From the NCBI GenBank assembly GCA_902800795.1, contig CADCFQ010000009.1:124001-188000 (forward strand): a stretch of 64,000 nt of DNA. The letters are read 5' to 3'. The translations under genes and the position numbers were made by a program. Each line of letters begins with the position of its first letter. The first letter of the stretch is position 1. The notes beneath the pieces were generated by a model, which worked only from the letters and a program-made list of their open reading frames with translations, did no database searches and was not told the DNA's origin. The stretch is from an uncultured Ruminococcus sp. Its GTDB lineage: Bacteria > Bacillota > Clostridia > Oscillospirales > Ruminococcaceae. This document shows positions 18,329 to 26,462 of the stretch, in pieces.

Positions 18329-18354
18329 AAATGGGGGCGCTTTTGCCCCCATTT
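18329..18354 (+). terminator. Intrinsic terminator
   Basis: A 10-bp GC-rich stem AAATGGGGGC / GCCCCCATTT with loop GCTTTT, followed by T residues, 20 bases after the zinc-ribbon gene stop. Confidence 0.85.
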
Positions 18355-18390
18355 TTAAAAAACAAGATTTAGAAAGTGAGTTGAGATATC

Positions 18391-19170
18391 ATGGCAAATT
18401 GTCCGAATTGCGGAAATGAGCTTTCAGAGGGCGTAAAGTTCTGTGCTGCTTGCGGAACAAGGATACAGAACCTCGTTCAGACCGGGATGTGTGCTGTCTG
18501 CGGGAATACACTGGCAACAGGCGCAAAGTTCTGTCCTGTGTGCGGAACAAAGACTGCGGAAGCAGATGTTCCCGAGCAGGCTGCTGCTGAGGAGATCGAC
18601 CGCAACCCCACTATGGACACTGTTGAGGTCCCCGAGATCGATTATTCCGACGACGATATTCAGCCCGATGTAAGTGATATACCAAAGCATACAGATGATA
18701 TGCCCACAATGGAGAGCGTTTATCTGCCCGGCCAGGAGCCTTATCAGGCACCTGCTCAGCAGCAGGCACCGACACCTGCACAGGCAGCTCCCCAGGCAGC
18801 GGTCATCCCGCCTCCGGCACCGGCACCCCAGCCGACACCTGTGCCCCAGCCGGCACAGCAGCCTGCTTATCAGCAGCCTGTTTCTCAGGGTCCTGTGCCT
18901 CAGCCTCAGTATCAGCAGCCTATGCCTGACTATCAGCAGCCCCAGGCTCCGATAGCACAGCAGCCGGCACAGAGCGGCGTTACTCCCGGAAAGGGCGCAG
19001 GCGCACTGATACCTGTCATCCTGATAATACTTATCCTGGCAGTCATCATCGTTGACGTGTTCGTACTGTTCAGAAAGCAGATATTCGGAGAAGACGATTC
19101 GTCCTCAAAGAAGGCAGCTTCGGTGGTAACTATCGCCGAGGAAGAGACCTATCCCTATTTCACGGAATAG
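18391..19170 (+). CDS. Double zinc-ribbon, Pro/Gln-rich membrane protein
   Basis: A 259-residue protein with two N-terminal zinc ribbons: CPNCGNELSEGVKFCAACG and CAVCGNTLATGAKFCPVCG. An acidic segment follows, then a long Pro/Gln/Ala-rich region (about 115-200), one membrane helix (about 211-230, LIPVILIILILAVIIVDVFVLF) and a short external tail. The proline-rich stretch suggests a flexible spacer or a protein-binding surface. It follows a terminator, so it may depend on readthrough or an unseen promoter. Such zinc-ribbon membrane proteins are common in this bacterial family; no role is established. Confidence 0.75.
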   Translation: MANCPNCGNELSEGVKFCAACGTRIQNLVQTGMCAVCGNTLATGAKFCPVCGTKTAEADVPEQAAAEEIDRNPTMDTVEVPEIDYSDDDIQPDVSDIPKHTDDMPTMESVYLPGQEPYQAPAQQQAPTPAQAAPQAAVIPPPAPAPQPTPVPQPAQQPAYQQPVSQGPVPQPQYQQPMPDYQQPQAPIAQQPAQSGVTPGKGAGALIPVILIILILAVIIVDVFVLFRKQIFGEDDSSSKKAASVVTIAEEETYPYFTE

Positions 19171-19215
19171 AGGAAGCGCAGGCGGAAACGCAGGCGCATT
19201 AAAGAAGCATTATTT

Positions 19216-19255
19216 AAGGCACTTTTGTCGGGAGACCGGCAAAAGTGCCTTTTTG
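19216..19255 (+). terminator. Intrinsic terminator
   Basis: The stem AAGGCACTTTTGtCGG / CCGgCAAAAGTGCCTT with a GAGA loop is followed by TTTT. It ends transcription of the double zinc-ribbon gene. Confidence 0.85.
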
Positions 19256-19279
19256 TTTGCTTTGTGCAGCGCCTGCTCA

Positions 19280-19450
19280 GTGAATAGTGAAGAGTGAATA
19301 ATGAATAATGAATAATTAAGGTATCGCCTTCAGCGATGTTTTTTTATTAGCACGCACAAAGCAATCCCCCTCCCCTCCGGGGAGGGTAGGGGGATCTATT
19401 AGCTTACACAAAACCCTGATGGGTGGGGGCATTAGCCGTGCGGCGAGCAC
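19280..19450 (-). repeat. Intergenic repeat copy E (type 2)
   Basis: Read on the minus strand, this copy begins with GTGCTCGCCGCACGGCT (19434-19450) and continues TAATGCCCCCACCC, then CCCTCCCCGGAGGGGAGGGG, as in the copy at 56471-56669. Its other end is a run of TGAATAATGAATAATGAATAA (about 19293-19315). It fills the gap between the convergent zinc-ribbon and NatB-like genes. No gene is seen in it. Confidence 0.65.
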
Positions 19451-19453
19451 GCA

Positions 19454-20770
19454 CTAGGCTTTCTTTTTCTTTTTGTCCTTTTTGCCGCCGATGGACATTG
19501 TGAAGATCTTGTCGCTCATAAATATCGAAAGTGCGATCTTTATACATACGGCAAGGAACACTGCCTGATAGATAAGACCGCCGATATATACTGCGGTGTT
19601 CTGGAACATTGCGTTCTCAGTAGCCATAAACGTGTGAGAGAACGGTATAGCGTAAACCACAGCCCTCAGTGCGATAGGCAGCGCGGAGATATCGGATACC
19701 ATCGAAAGGCAATAGGGTATCATTGTCGAAATGGTTATCGGCATAAGGAGAGTCTGTGCAGACTTTGCGTCCTTTGCAAGAACTCCCAGTATCATTGCGA
19801 TAGACAATGCGATGAGTATCGACAGGAACATCTGTACACCCACAAGCACATACTGGCCTGCCGAAAGGGAAAGACCCAGGTTTTTAAGTGCCTGGTCAAA
19901 CTTATCGGAGTCAACACCGATACCGGAGGTCATTCCGCTCATCATCCTGCTGGAGCCGAACATAAAGCACGCAGCCTGGAGCAGAGCCACAACAGCGGCG
20001 GAAAGCGTCTTTGCGGCAAGAACGGTCATCCTTGAGATAGGCGCCGAGAGCAGAGTCTCGAGGGTCTTGTCGATCTTCTCGGTGGAGATAGCGTTGAGTA
20101 TCATCTGGGATGCGAACATTATCAGAACGAACAGGATTATCGGAACGATCATATTCTGTGTTGCACAGATAGACATGATAACGGAGCTGCTTATCTCTTC
20201 CTGCTTGTTGCCCACAACGGTTATCTCTTCAAGCTCAACAGGGTCCTCCAGCTGCTTGACCTCCTCGGGGGTCATCTTGTCCTCGGCCAGCTTGTCCTGA
20301 TAGATAGTGTTCTTCACAGCGTTCTTGAAGGTCTCGAAGGCCGTGGACGAGCCGGTATTGAGGTTTGACATCATCGCAAGAGAGGTCATCCGCTGAACGA
20401 ACCTTATCTTTGCGGTCTGATGCTTTTCCTTGGCCAGCTCGGTAAAGCCCTTGGGGATGATGAGCACCTGCTTCTGGTCTATCCTTTTGAGCTCCTTAGC
20501 GTAGTCCTCAGACTTTATCTCGACCTCCTCAAGAGAACCGTCATTAGCTTCACAGTCCTCCTTGAGAGCCTTGATGACAGACTTTGTAAAGTCCGTACCG
20601 TCCATATCGCAGATAACAATATCTCCGCTCTTCTTTGCGCTCTCGCTTATGGAGTCGGAGAAGATGTTTCCGATTATCACCAGCATAGCCACGATGCCCA
20701 CCATAGTAAGTATGGTCTGGGCGTTGAGCATATCTCTCAGCTCTTTTTTGAAAAGACTAAAGAACTTCAC
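19454..20770 (-). CDS. ABC-2 permease (NatB-like exporter)
   Basis: A 438-residue permease with a first helix at about 18-38, a large external domain (about 45-205) and five or six C-terminal helices. The motif STEKIDKTLETLLSAPISRMTVLAAKTL is the cytoplasmic coupling element of NatB-type ABC-2 permeases. The start is a GTG (20768-20770) overlapping the last 14 bases of the ATPase gene, which shows coupling. The C-terminus is very basic (KKDKKKKKA). NatAB of Bacillus exports sodium; here the substrate cannot be inferred. Confidence 0.85.
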   Translation of the reverse strand: MKFFSLFKKELRDMLNAQTILTMVGIVAMLVIIGNIFSDSISESAKKSGDIVICDMDGTDFTKSVIKALKEDCEANDGSLEEVEIKSEDYAKELKRIDQKQVLIIPKGFTELAKEKHQTAKIRFVQRMTSLAMMSNLNTGSSTAFETFKNAVKNTIYQDKLAEDKMTPEEVKQLEDPVELEEITVVGNKQEEISSSVIMSICATQNMIVPIILFVLIMFASQMILNAISTEKIDKTLETLLSAPISRMTVLAAKTLSAAVVALLQAACFMFGSSRMMSGMTSGIGVDSDKFDQALKNLGLSLSAGQYVLVGVQMFLSILIALSIAMILGVLAKDAKSAQTLLMPITISTMIPYCLSMVSDISALPIALRAVVYAIPFSHTFMATENAMFQNTAVYIGGLIYQAVFLAVCIKIALSIFMSDKIFTMSIGGKKDKKKKKA

Positions 20771-21497
20771 GGATCTTCACCACCTTTTCAAATACTTCCT
20801 CAAGATTTCTCGCTTCATATTTAGCCACCAGCTCCTCGGGCGTCCCTGTCTCCAGGAGCATACCCTTTGCTATGATGCCCACTCTGTCGGAAACGAACTC
20901 AATCTCCAGCATATTGTGGGAAGACAGCAGAAAGCTCATGCCGTCGGCCGCAAGCTTTTTGATAGTGCGCCTTATCTCGAGAGCGTTGAGTATATCAAGT
21001 CCCGATGTAGGCTCGTCAAGGATCGCAAGATCGGGCTTCGGCATTATCGCACGGGCAAGCAGCAGCTTTCTTGTCATACCCCTTGAATAGCTGGATATCT
21101 TGTCGTTGAGCCTTTCTCCCAGCTCGCAGATCTCAACGCCCCTGTTCACATAGTCGATGACATCCTGTCCGTCCTTGGCATAGATAGAAGCCATAAATTC
21201 AAGATATGCTCTTCCTGTCATATTCTTGTAAGCGCCTGCCTCATCCGGCAGATAGGTTATGCACTCTCTTACCTTTTCGGGCTCGGTAAGTATGCTGTGG
21301 CCGCTGACAAGAGCGTCTCCCTCAGTGGTCTTGAGCAGGGTAGCGATCGTTCTGATCGTAGTGGTCTTTCCGGCGCCGTTGGGGCCGATAAGCGCAAAGA
21401 TCTCGCCCTTTTTGATGTCAAAGGTAACGTCCCTGGAAGCATATACGCCCTTGACGTACTGCTTTCCGAGGCCTTTGACCTCCAGAACCTTTTCCAT
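20757..21497 (-). CDS. ABC transporter ATPase (NatA-like)
   Basis: A 246-residue ATPase with Walker A GPNGAGKTT, signature SYSRGMTRKLLLARAI, Walker B LAILDEP followed by TSGLD, and H-loop SSHNML. I place the start at MEKVLEVKGLGKQY because AAAGGGAGG precedes it; the frame extends 17 codons further without a ribosome site. It pairs with the overlapping permease gene. The promoter at 21539-21567 lies 42 bases upstream. Confidence 0.93.
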   Translation of the reverse strand: MEKVLEVKGLGKQYVKGVYASRDVTFDIKKGEIFALIGPNGAGKTTTIRTIATLLKTTEGDALVSGHSILTEPEKVRECITYLPDEAGAYKNMTGRAYLEFMASIYAKDGQDVIDYVNRGVEICELGERLNDKISSYSRGMTRKLLLARAIMPKPDLAILDEPTSGLDILNALEIRRTIKKLAADGMSFLLSSHNMLEIEFVSDRVGIIAKGMLLETGTPEELVAKYEARNLEEVFEKVVKIREVL

Positions 21498-21538
21498 ATT
21501 ATACCTCCCTTTTGTGTTTGAAAGTTTCACACAGTGAT

Positions 21539-21567
21539 AGTATAACACAGGCGGTATGATATGTCAA
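21539..21567 (-). promoter_or_regulatory. Promoter of the NatAB-like operon
   Basis: Minus-strand TTGACA (21562-21567), a 17-base spacer and TATACT (21539-21544). Confidence 0.8.
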
Positions 21568-22111
21568 CAAGTCCTGTGATTATTTGAAACAAGCCAGAAA
21601 GCGCCTATCTGCGCCGTTTTGGGGCTGTCGGTCATGGTTACAATTTGGTTACAAGACTATGGTGAGCCCTCGGATGATGCGTGCTTAGTGTACGATTCAG
21701 GGGACATAAACATTTTCTGCCATCTCGCTCAGGGAAGGCGTTGTGTTTCAAAAAATGGACTGTTGTTGAAACTTTAGCGCATGATAAAGGTGAGATGCGT
21801 TGAAAATCACCTAGTTTTTAACACTTTCAACAGAGTTTTCAACATTTTTGAAGATCGTCCTGTTTGAAAGCTAACTGTCCAATTATTTTCCTGTTACCGT
21901 TTTTTAATTTTTTGCCCTCCTCTTCTCTCTTTTCCGACAGTCTTCAGGTTAAAATCTCCCTTGTGCATTATCGCTAAACGGGCAGCGAAAAATTCGTGAA
22001 AAATACTCCTATTAAAAGGAGTGGGATATATGGTAGACTATTTATATATGCAGGCGGCAAAGATGCCGCTTCTGAAAACAGGAAGGAGGTTCGCTTTTTT
22101 AAGCGAAAAAT
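21568..22111 (+). promoter_or_regulatory. Long upstream region of the GH5 gene
   Basis: This 544-base stretch has no credible gene. It holds two GTTGAAA copies (near 21774 and 21799) and two inverted TTTCAAC copies (near 21825 and 21837), which could be operator half-sites. Further on come the hairpins ACTCCTATTAAAAGGAGT (about 22005-22022) and GCGGCA AAGA TGCCGC (about 22052-22067), then the ribosome-site hairpin described separately. A clear promoter was not found. Confidence 0.45.
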
Positions 22112-22114
22112 ATG
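22083..22114 (+). promoter_or_regulatory. Ribosome site and start codon separated by a hairpin
   Basis: The strong ribosome site AAGGAGG (22083-22089) is 22 bases from the GH5 ATG at 22112, too far for normal use. The bases between form a perfect 7-bp hairpin TTCGCTT / AAGCGAA (22090-22107). When folded, it brings the site to within four unpaired bases of the ATG. This could set or regulate translation. Confidence 0.55.
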
Positions 22115-23728
22115 GGTATTCTATCAAAACTCAAAAGACCCCTCACGGTTGCGCTGGCAGCTGCGGCAGTGTTTGCGGCAGGTTCGTCGCTCCCGGACAG
22201 GGCAGGCAGCAGCGGCGGGCTCATTACCGCATCGGCTGCATCGGTAAGTGTCCCCACAGTTACGGGGCTGAAGTCAACAACATTAGGAACAGACAAAGTC
22301 AAGCTCACCTGGAACAAGGTCAGCGGCGCATCGGGGTATCAGGTTTTCATGCAGAAAAACGGCGTTTATACTAGGCTTATCTCAATTTATTCAAACACCA
22401 ACACCTACACGGTAACAGGTCTCCCTGCTGCGAGGATAACGAATCTCAAGGTAAGAGCCTGGAAAACGGTGAACGGCACCAACTATTTCGGTGCGCTCTC
22501 TGCTGCAAGAGAGACGGCCACCAATCCGGCCAAGCCTACGGGAATCACCTCAACTGTCGGTGTCAATACAGTGAAGCTCACCTGCAAAAAGCAGACCTGC
22601 ACCTATTACAGGGCTTATGCTATGCAGAGTGACGGAAAGTGGAAGGGTCTTGCTAATTCCACTTCCAACACCATAACTATCTCGGGCCTTAATGCAAGCA
22701 CTTCCTATAAGTTCTGCGTAAGGGCATGGCAGAGAGACTGGTCGGGAGATGACCACGGCAGTGCTCTTTCGGACACTGTGACGATAAAGACCAAAGCGGC
22801 CGCTACTCCCGTTGCGGCAAACGGCAGGCTTTCCGTCAAGGGCGCAAATATCGTAAACTCCAAGGGAAATGTGTTCAAGATAAAGGGTATGTCCACCCAC
22901 GGCATCATGTGGGAGGATTTCAGGAACATCCTGTCGGTAGCTTCTCTTAAAGTTCTTCGTGACGACTGGAAGGTAAACACTATCAGAGTTGCGATGTATA
23001 CTGCTGAATGGGGCGGCTATACCACAGGCTCCACCTATGCGGCCACCGCAAAGGCAAGAGTGAAGGCTGCTGTTGAGAACGCAAAGAGCCTGGGAATGTA
23101 TGTCATCATCGACTGGCATATCTTAAGCGACGGCGACCCCAGGACCCACCAGAGCGAGGCAGTGGCATTCTTCAAGGAAATGGCCAACACCTATAAGGGC
23201 TACAACAACGTTCTCTATGAGATCTGCAACGAGCCTAACGGCGGCGTGACCTGGACCGGCGGCATCAAGTCCTACTGTCAGACCGTTGTGAACACGATAA
23301 GACAGTATGACAAGAACGCAATAATCATCTGCGGCACAGGCACATGGAGCCAGGATATCGACCAGGTGCTCGGAAACAGGCTTTCCGATTCCAACTGCGT
23401 TTATGCGCTCCACTTCTATGCAAACACCCACACAGATTGGTTAAGAAACAGGCTCCAGACCTGTTACAGCAAGGGCCTGCCTGTTCTGGTCTCCGAGTTC
23501 GGCACCTGTGATGCCAGCGGAAACGGCGGCTTTAACAAGAGCCAGACCCAGACCTGGCTGACCCTTCTTGACAAGCTGAAGGTGGGCTACATCAACTGGT
23601 CCGCTTCCAACAAGAACGAAACGGCTTCGGCCTTTGTTCCGGGAACGAACCTGAAGGCTATAAGCGCAGGCACCTCTCAGCTTACCGAAAGCGGCAAGCT
23701 CGTCAGAGACTGGTACAGAAACCACTGA
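22112..23728 (+). CDS. Secreted GH5 family endoglucanase/mannanase with two FnIII domains
   Basis: A 538-residue secreted glycoside hydrolase. It has a signal peptide (about 1-43, cleavage after SASA or nearby), two FnIII domains (about 48-136 and 138-228) and a GH5 catalytic domain (about 238-535). The acid/base is E374 in YEICNEPNG and the nucleophile is E462 in VLVSEFGT; a catalytic-site histidine lies in IIDWH. The catalytic part looks most like cellulases of GH5 subfamily 2, so beta-1,4-glucan is the likely substrate, with mannan possible. There is no dockerin or carbohydrate-binding module, so it is probably a free enzyme. Both FnIII domains precede the catalytic domain. It is monocistronic, with a terminator after it. 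Confidence 0.92.
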   Translation: MGILSKLKRPLTVALAAAAVFAAGSSLPDRAGSSGGLITASAASVSVPTVTGLKSTTLGTDKVKLTWNKVSGASGYQVFMQKNGVYTRLISIYSNTNTYTVTGLPAARITNLKVRAWKTVNGTNYFGALSAARETATNPAKPTGITSTVGVNTVKLTCKKQTCTYYRAYAMQSDGKWKGLANSTSNTITISGLNASTSYKFCVRAWQRDWSGDDHGSALSDTVTIKTKAAATPVAANGRLSVKGANIVNSKGNVFKIKGMSTHGIMWEDFRNILSVASLKVLRDDWKVNTIRVAMYTAEWGGYTTGSTYAATAKARVKAAVENAKSLGMYVIIDWHILSDGDPRTHQSEAVAFFKEMANTYKGYNNVLYEICNEPNGGVTWTGGIKSYCQTVVNTIRQYDKNAIIICGTGTWSQDIDQVLGNRLSDSNCVYALHFYANTHTDWLRNRLQTCYSKGLPVLVSEFGTCDASGNGGFNKSQTQTWLTLLDKLKVGYINWSASNKNETASAFVPGTNLKAISAGTSQLTESGKLVRDWYRNH

Positions 23729-23755
23729 TAAAAAATATAACAAAGATGATTTATG

Positions 23756-23783
23756 GGCAGACCTCTTTTTTGTGAGGTCTGCC
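23756..23783 (+). terminator. Intrinsic terminator of the GH5 gene
   Basis: The 10-bp stem GGCAGACCTC / GAGGTCTGCC with loop TTTTTTGT is followed by a T-rich stretch. Confidence 0.8.
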
Positions 23784-23811
23784 TTAATTGCTTTTCGGGA
23801 AAGTTTTTTTG

Positions 23812-23840
23812 TTGACAACTATATGAATATGTGATAGAAT
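23812..23840 (+). promoter_or_regulatory. Promoter of the ABC exporter pair at 23871
   Basis: TTGACA (23812-23817), a 17-base spacer and TAGAAT (23835-23840). The ribosome site GGGAGG is just before the ATG at 23871. Confidence 0.85.
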
Positions 23841-23870
23841 TTGAACATATTGTTATGGGAGGAAATTCGT

Positions 23871-24785
23871 ATGAGTGAGCTGGTTTTAGAAACTGCTCAG
23901 CTGACCAAGACCTTCGGCAAAAAGAAGGCCGTAAATGGGGTCAGCCTTCATGTCGAGAAGGGCTCGGTATATGGCTTTATCGGCAAGAACGGAGCAGGCA
24001 AAACGACCTTTATGAAAATGGTCTGCGGGCTTTCCGCACCGACCTCCGGGAGCATGACTATCTTTGGTCAGACGGGAGCAGGCATCAAGAACATAAGACA
24101 CAAGATAGGCTGTCTTATCGAGGACCCCGGCATTTTCCCGAAGCTTTCGGCTTTTGAAAATCTCAGACTCAAGTGTCTTGCTATGGGCTGCTATGACAAG
24201 GACTATATAAACGGTCTGCTTGAAAAGGTGGGTCTTGGGGACACCGGCAAAAAGCACGCCGGAAGGTTCTCTCTCGGAATGAGACAGAGACTCGGCATAG
24301 CTATGGCCCTTGTGGGCGAGCCGGAGCTTCTGGTCCTGGACGAGCCGATAAACGGCCTTGACCCCCAGGGAATAGCCGAGGTCAGAGAGACCATACATTC
24401 TCTGAGCGAGGGAAGCGGTATAACTATCCTTATCTCGAGCCACATCCTTGACGAGCTTGCTAAGATAGCCACACATTACGGTATTATAAATGAGGGCGTT
24501 CTTATAAAGGAGATGTCTGCCGAGGAGATGCTCGAGGCCAGAACAGACGGTATCGACATCAGGATTGACAACTTCGGAAAGGCAAGCGAGGTCCTTGGCA
24601 ATATGGGTCTTAGCTTCCGCCTGCTGGAGCCCTTCCATATCTCGGTGGATGCTGACAAGCAGAGAGCTGCCGAGATAAACCGTGCTCTTGTCACGGGAGG
24701 AGTCGAGGTATCCGAGCTTGTTATCCACAGCGAGGATCTTGAGTCCTACTATCTCAAGCTGACAGGAGGTGTGCAGAATGCTTAA
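23871..24785 (+). CDS. ABC transporter ATPase (BcrA-type)
   Basis: A 304-residue ATPase of the kind found in bacitracin/lantibiotic immunity exporters. Walker A is GKNGAGKTT, the signature FSLGMRQRLGIAMAL, Walker B LLVLDEPINGLDPQG and the H-loop SSHIL. The PINGLDPQG form and the C-terminal extension (EVSELVIHSEDLESYYLKLTGG) are typical of BcrA/NukF-like proteins. MSELVLETAQ is chosen as start because of the GGGAGG ribosome site; the frame is open ten codons further. It overlaps the permease gene by eight bases. Confidence 0.92.
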   Translation: MSELVLETAQLTKTFGKKKAVNGVSLHVEKGSVYGFIGKNGAGKTTFMKMVCGLSAPTSGSMTIFGQTGAGIKNIRHKIGCLIEDPGIFPKLSAFENLRLKCLAMGCYDKDYINGLLEKVGLGDTGKKHAGRFSLGMRQRLGIAMALVGEPELLVLDEPINGLDPQGIAEVRETIHSLSEGSGITILISSHILDELAKIATHYGIINEGVLIKEMSAEEMLEARTDGIDIRIDNFGKASEVLGNMGLSFRLLEPFHISVDADKQRAAEINRALVTGGVEVSELVIHSEDLESYYLKLTGGVQNA

Positions 24786-25572
24786 ACTTTTAAGAATGGA
24801 TATGCACAGGCTCCCCAAGGGACTGGCTTTCAAGATAATTCTGATCCTGCTGCTGGGAGAGTTCACGCTGACAGCCTTTGCTTTCAGCTTTATGATGAGC
24901 AGAGCAGATGATATGGGCGAGCTTTTCCAGATGATGGGCATAACCGGCACGACTATGACAGCGCCGATGTTCCTTAAACTCACTCTCGGCCAGCTGGGAG
25001 ACTTTGCTATGTATATGGCTATCTATGTGGTGCTCTTCTCGAACGGAGACTTTCACTCGGGCTTTATAAAGTCCGTTGCCGGCCAGGTAAGGACAAGGAG
25101 TATGCTTGGCGTATCGAAGTTTATAACAGTTGCGGTCTACACGGTGTTCTATTTCTTTGTTTCTATCCTTATCAGCGTTATCGAGCTTGCGATCTTCTTT
25201 GACGGTCCCAAGGATATCGGCACCGGAGAGTTCTGGCAGTATGCGCTTTTGCTTCTGTTTATGTATCTGGCTATGTCTGTCTCAATTGCAGCTGTAGCAC
25301 AGTTTTTCAGGAGCAACCTTATCGGCATCATCAGCGGAGTTGCGATCTCTATCGGTCTTATCTCCTCTATACTCAGCCTTGTGAATGTCCTGATAAAGAA
25401 GCTCGGCTTTGAGGTCGACCTTGCGGAATACACCATCACCGGCAGCATAAAGTCGCTGGGTCTGGAAGGGTCTCTTGGTGACTACTCACAGCATATCATC
25501 GTCTGCACCGTATATATGATAGTTGCGGTGGCGGCAGCGCTTATCTCCTATAACAAGAGAGATATCGCATAA
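24778..25572 (+). CDS. ABC-2 family permease of the BcrA-type exporter
   Basis: A 264-residue membrane protein with about six hydrophobic segments, beginning MLKLLRMDMHRLPKGLAFKI, the usual basic amphipathic start of BcrB-like permeases. The ATG at 24778 has AGGAGG eight bases upstream and overlaps the ATPase stop as ATGCTTAA. The pair may protect against a peptide antibiotic, but no sensor kinase or regulator gene is adjacent, so this is only a possibility. Confidence 0.82.
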   Translation: MLKLLRMDMHRLPKGLAFKIILILLLGEFTLTAFAFSFMMSRADDMGELFQMMGITGTTMTAPMFLKLTLGQLGDFAMYMAIYVVLFSNGDFHSGFIKSVAGQVRTRSMLGVSKFITVAVYTVFYFFVSILISVIELAIFFDGPKDIGTGEFWQYALLLLFMYLAMSVSIAAVAQFFRSNLIGIISGVAISIGLISSILSLVNVLIKKLGFEVDLAEYTITGSIKSLGLEGSLGDYSQHIIVCTVYMIVAVAAALISYNKRDIA

Positions 25573-25587
25573 AGCGCAAAACAATAA

Positions 25588-25618
25588 CGGTATGTCCGGA
25601 TCATGTCCGGGCATACCG
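25588..25618. terminator. Bidirectional terminator between convergent genes
   Basis: CGGTATG(T)CCGGA / TCCGG(G)CATACCG forms a strong hairpin followed by CTTTTTT on the plus strand. It lies between the permease gene and the converging zinc-ribbon gene. Confidence 0.75.
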
Positions 25619-25626
25619 CTTTTTTA

Positions 25627-26400
25627 TTATTCGGTTGTTTCTGCTTCGTCCCTGCTGTCAAGGAGCATACCGCTGTCCTCGGTCATACCGAAGATCTTCC
25701 AGCTGGGTCCCATTCTTCCCACATAGATGTAAAGCTTTGCTTCCTGGGTGTCCTTGGTGCCGCTGAAGGTGACATTTACCACCAGCTCATAGGCTTCGGA
25801 GATATTCGGCTTTCTGCCGTAGGCTTTCTTATACTCTTCAAGGTCGTAGTCGTCCTTTTCAAGCTTGGTCTCCTTGCCGAACTTTACCGAGATAGTGTAG
25901 CCCTCGCCGTACTGCTCGATGAAGCTTGAATAGAGTACCTTTTTCATAACGTCCTCTTTCGAGTAGCCGCCCTCTTTTCGCTGCTGCTCATATTCATCTT
26001 TCATATCCGAGGGGAAGCAGTCGATGAATTTGTCAAAATCGCTGTTCTGGATAGAAGCGAAATACTGCTTGACCACATCACGCTTATCGCTTTTGAAGAT
26101 AACGCCGCTTCGCCACAAAACCACGACAACCACAGCCACGAACACGACAGCTGTGATAACGAGGGTCTTGATGCCTGCGTTCTTATCGAAGTTGCGGCGC
26201 TGTTTTCTGGCTTCACGCCTTTCCTTCTCCCATTTTGCATAGACGGCCTTATCATCCTCCGAGCGGAAGCGCTCGGGCTTTGTTGCCTTTTTATATTTTA
26301 CTGCTGCTTTGGAGTTTTTCAGCTTGGGGTCACCGTAACCGCATTTGTCACAGTATTTTCCGCTGTACATCTCGCCGCAGGACTTACATACCTTTGCCAT
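25627..26400 (-). CDS. Zinc-ribbon membrane protein with NTF2-like external domain
   Basis: A 257-residue protein. It opens with a zinc ribbon (CKSCGEMYSGKYCDKCGYG), then a very basic segment, one helix (about 90-112, TLVITAVVFVAVVVVVLWRSGV) and an external domain beginning KRDVVKQYFASIQNSDFDKFIDCFPSDMKDEY. That pattern, a helix before a cone-shaped strand set ending MGPSWKIFGMTED, is typical of DUF4878/NTF2-like domains. The acidic end is DSRDEAETTE. Its promoter appears to borrow the edge of a repeat element (26457-26462). Function unknown. Confidence 0.75.
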   Translation of the reverse strand: MAKVCKSCGEMYSGKYCDKCGYGDPKLKNSKAAVKYKKATKPERFRSEDDKAVYAKWEKERREARKQRRNFDKNAGIKTLVITAVVFVAVVVVVLWRSGVIFKSDKRDVVKQYFASIQNSDFDKFIDCFPSDMKDEYEQQRKEGGYSKEDVMKKVLYSSFIEQYGEGYTISVKFGKETKLEKDDYDLEEYKKAYGRKPNISEAYELVVNVTFSGTKDTQEAKLYIYVGRMGPSWKIFGMTEDSGMLLDSRDEAETTE

Positions 26401-26433
26401 AGAATTTTCCTTTCCTGTTTCACATTATAATAA

Positions 26434-26462
26434 ATAATACAACTTTTCTCCCCCTTTGTCAA
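26434..26462 (-). promoter_or_regulatory. Promoter of the zinc-ribbon gene, -35 at repeat edge
   Basis: Minus-strand TTGACA (26457-26462), a 17-base spacer and TATTAT (26434-26439). The -35 box lies in the sequence TGTCAAGGCAGG, which is shared with the other type 1 repeat at 45810. Confidence 0.65.

Noticed and set aside
21960-22089. Possible cyclic-di-GMP or other riboswitch before the GH5 gene
   Set aside because: The hairpins do not show the conserved cores I know for GEMM-I or the type II class; a covariance search would be needed.
22021-22374. Open frame of 117 codons overlapping the GH5 start
   Set aside because: It is out of frame with the clear signal peptide and FnIII domain and is rich in Arg/Cys without pattern. 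A short upstream peptide cannot be excluded but has no support.
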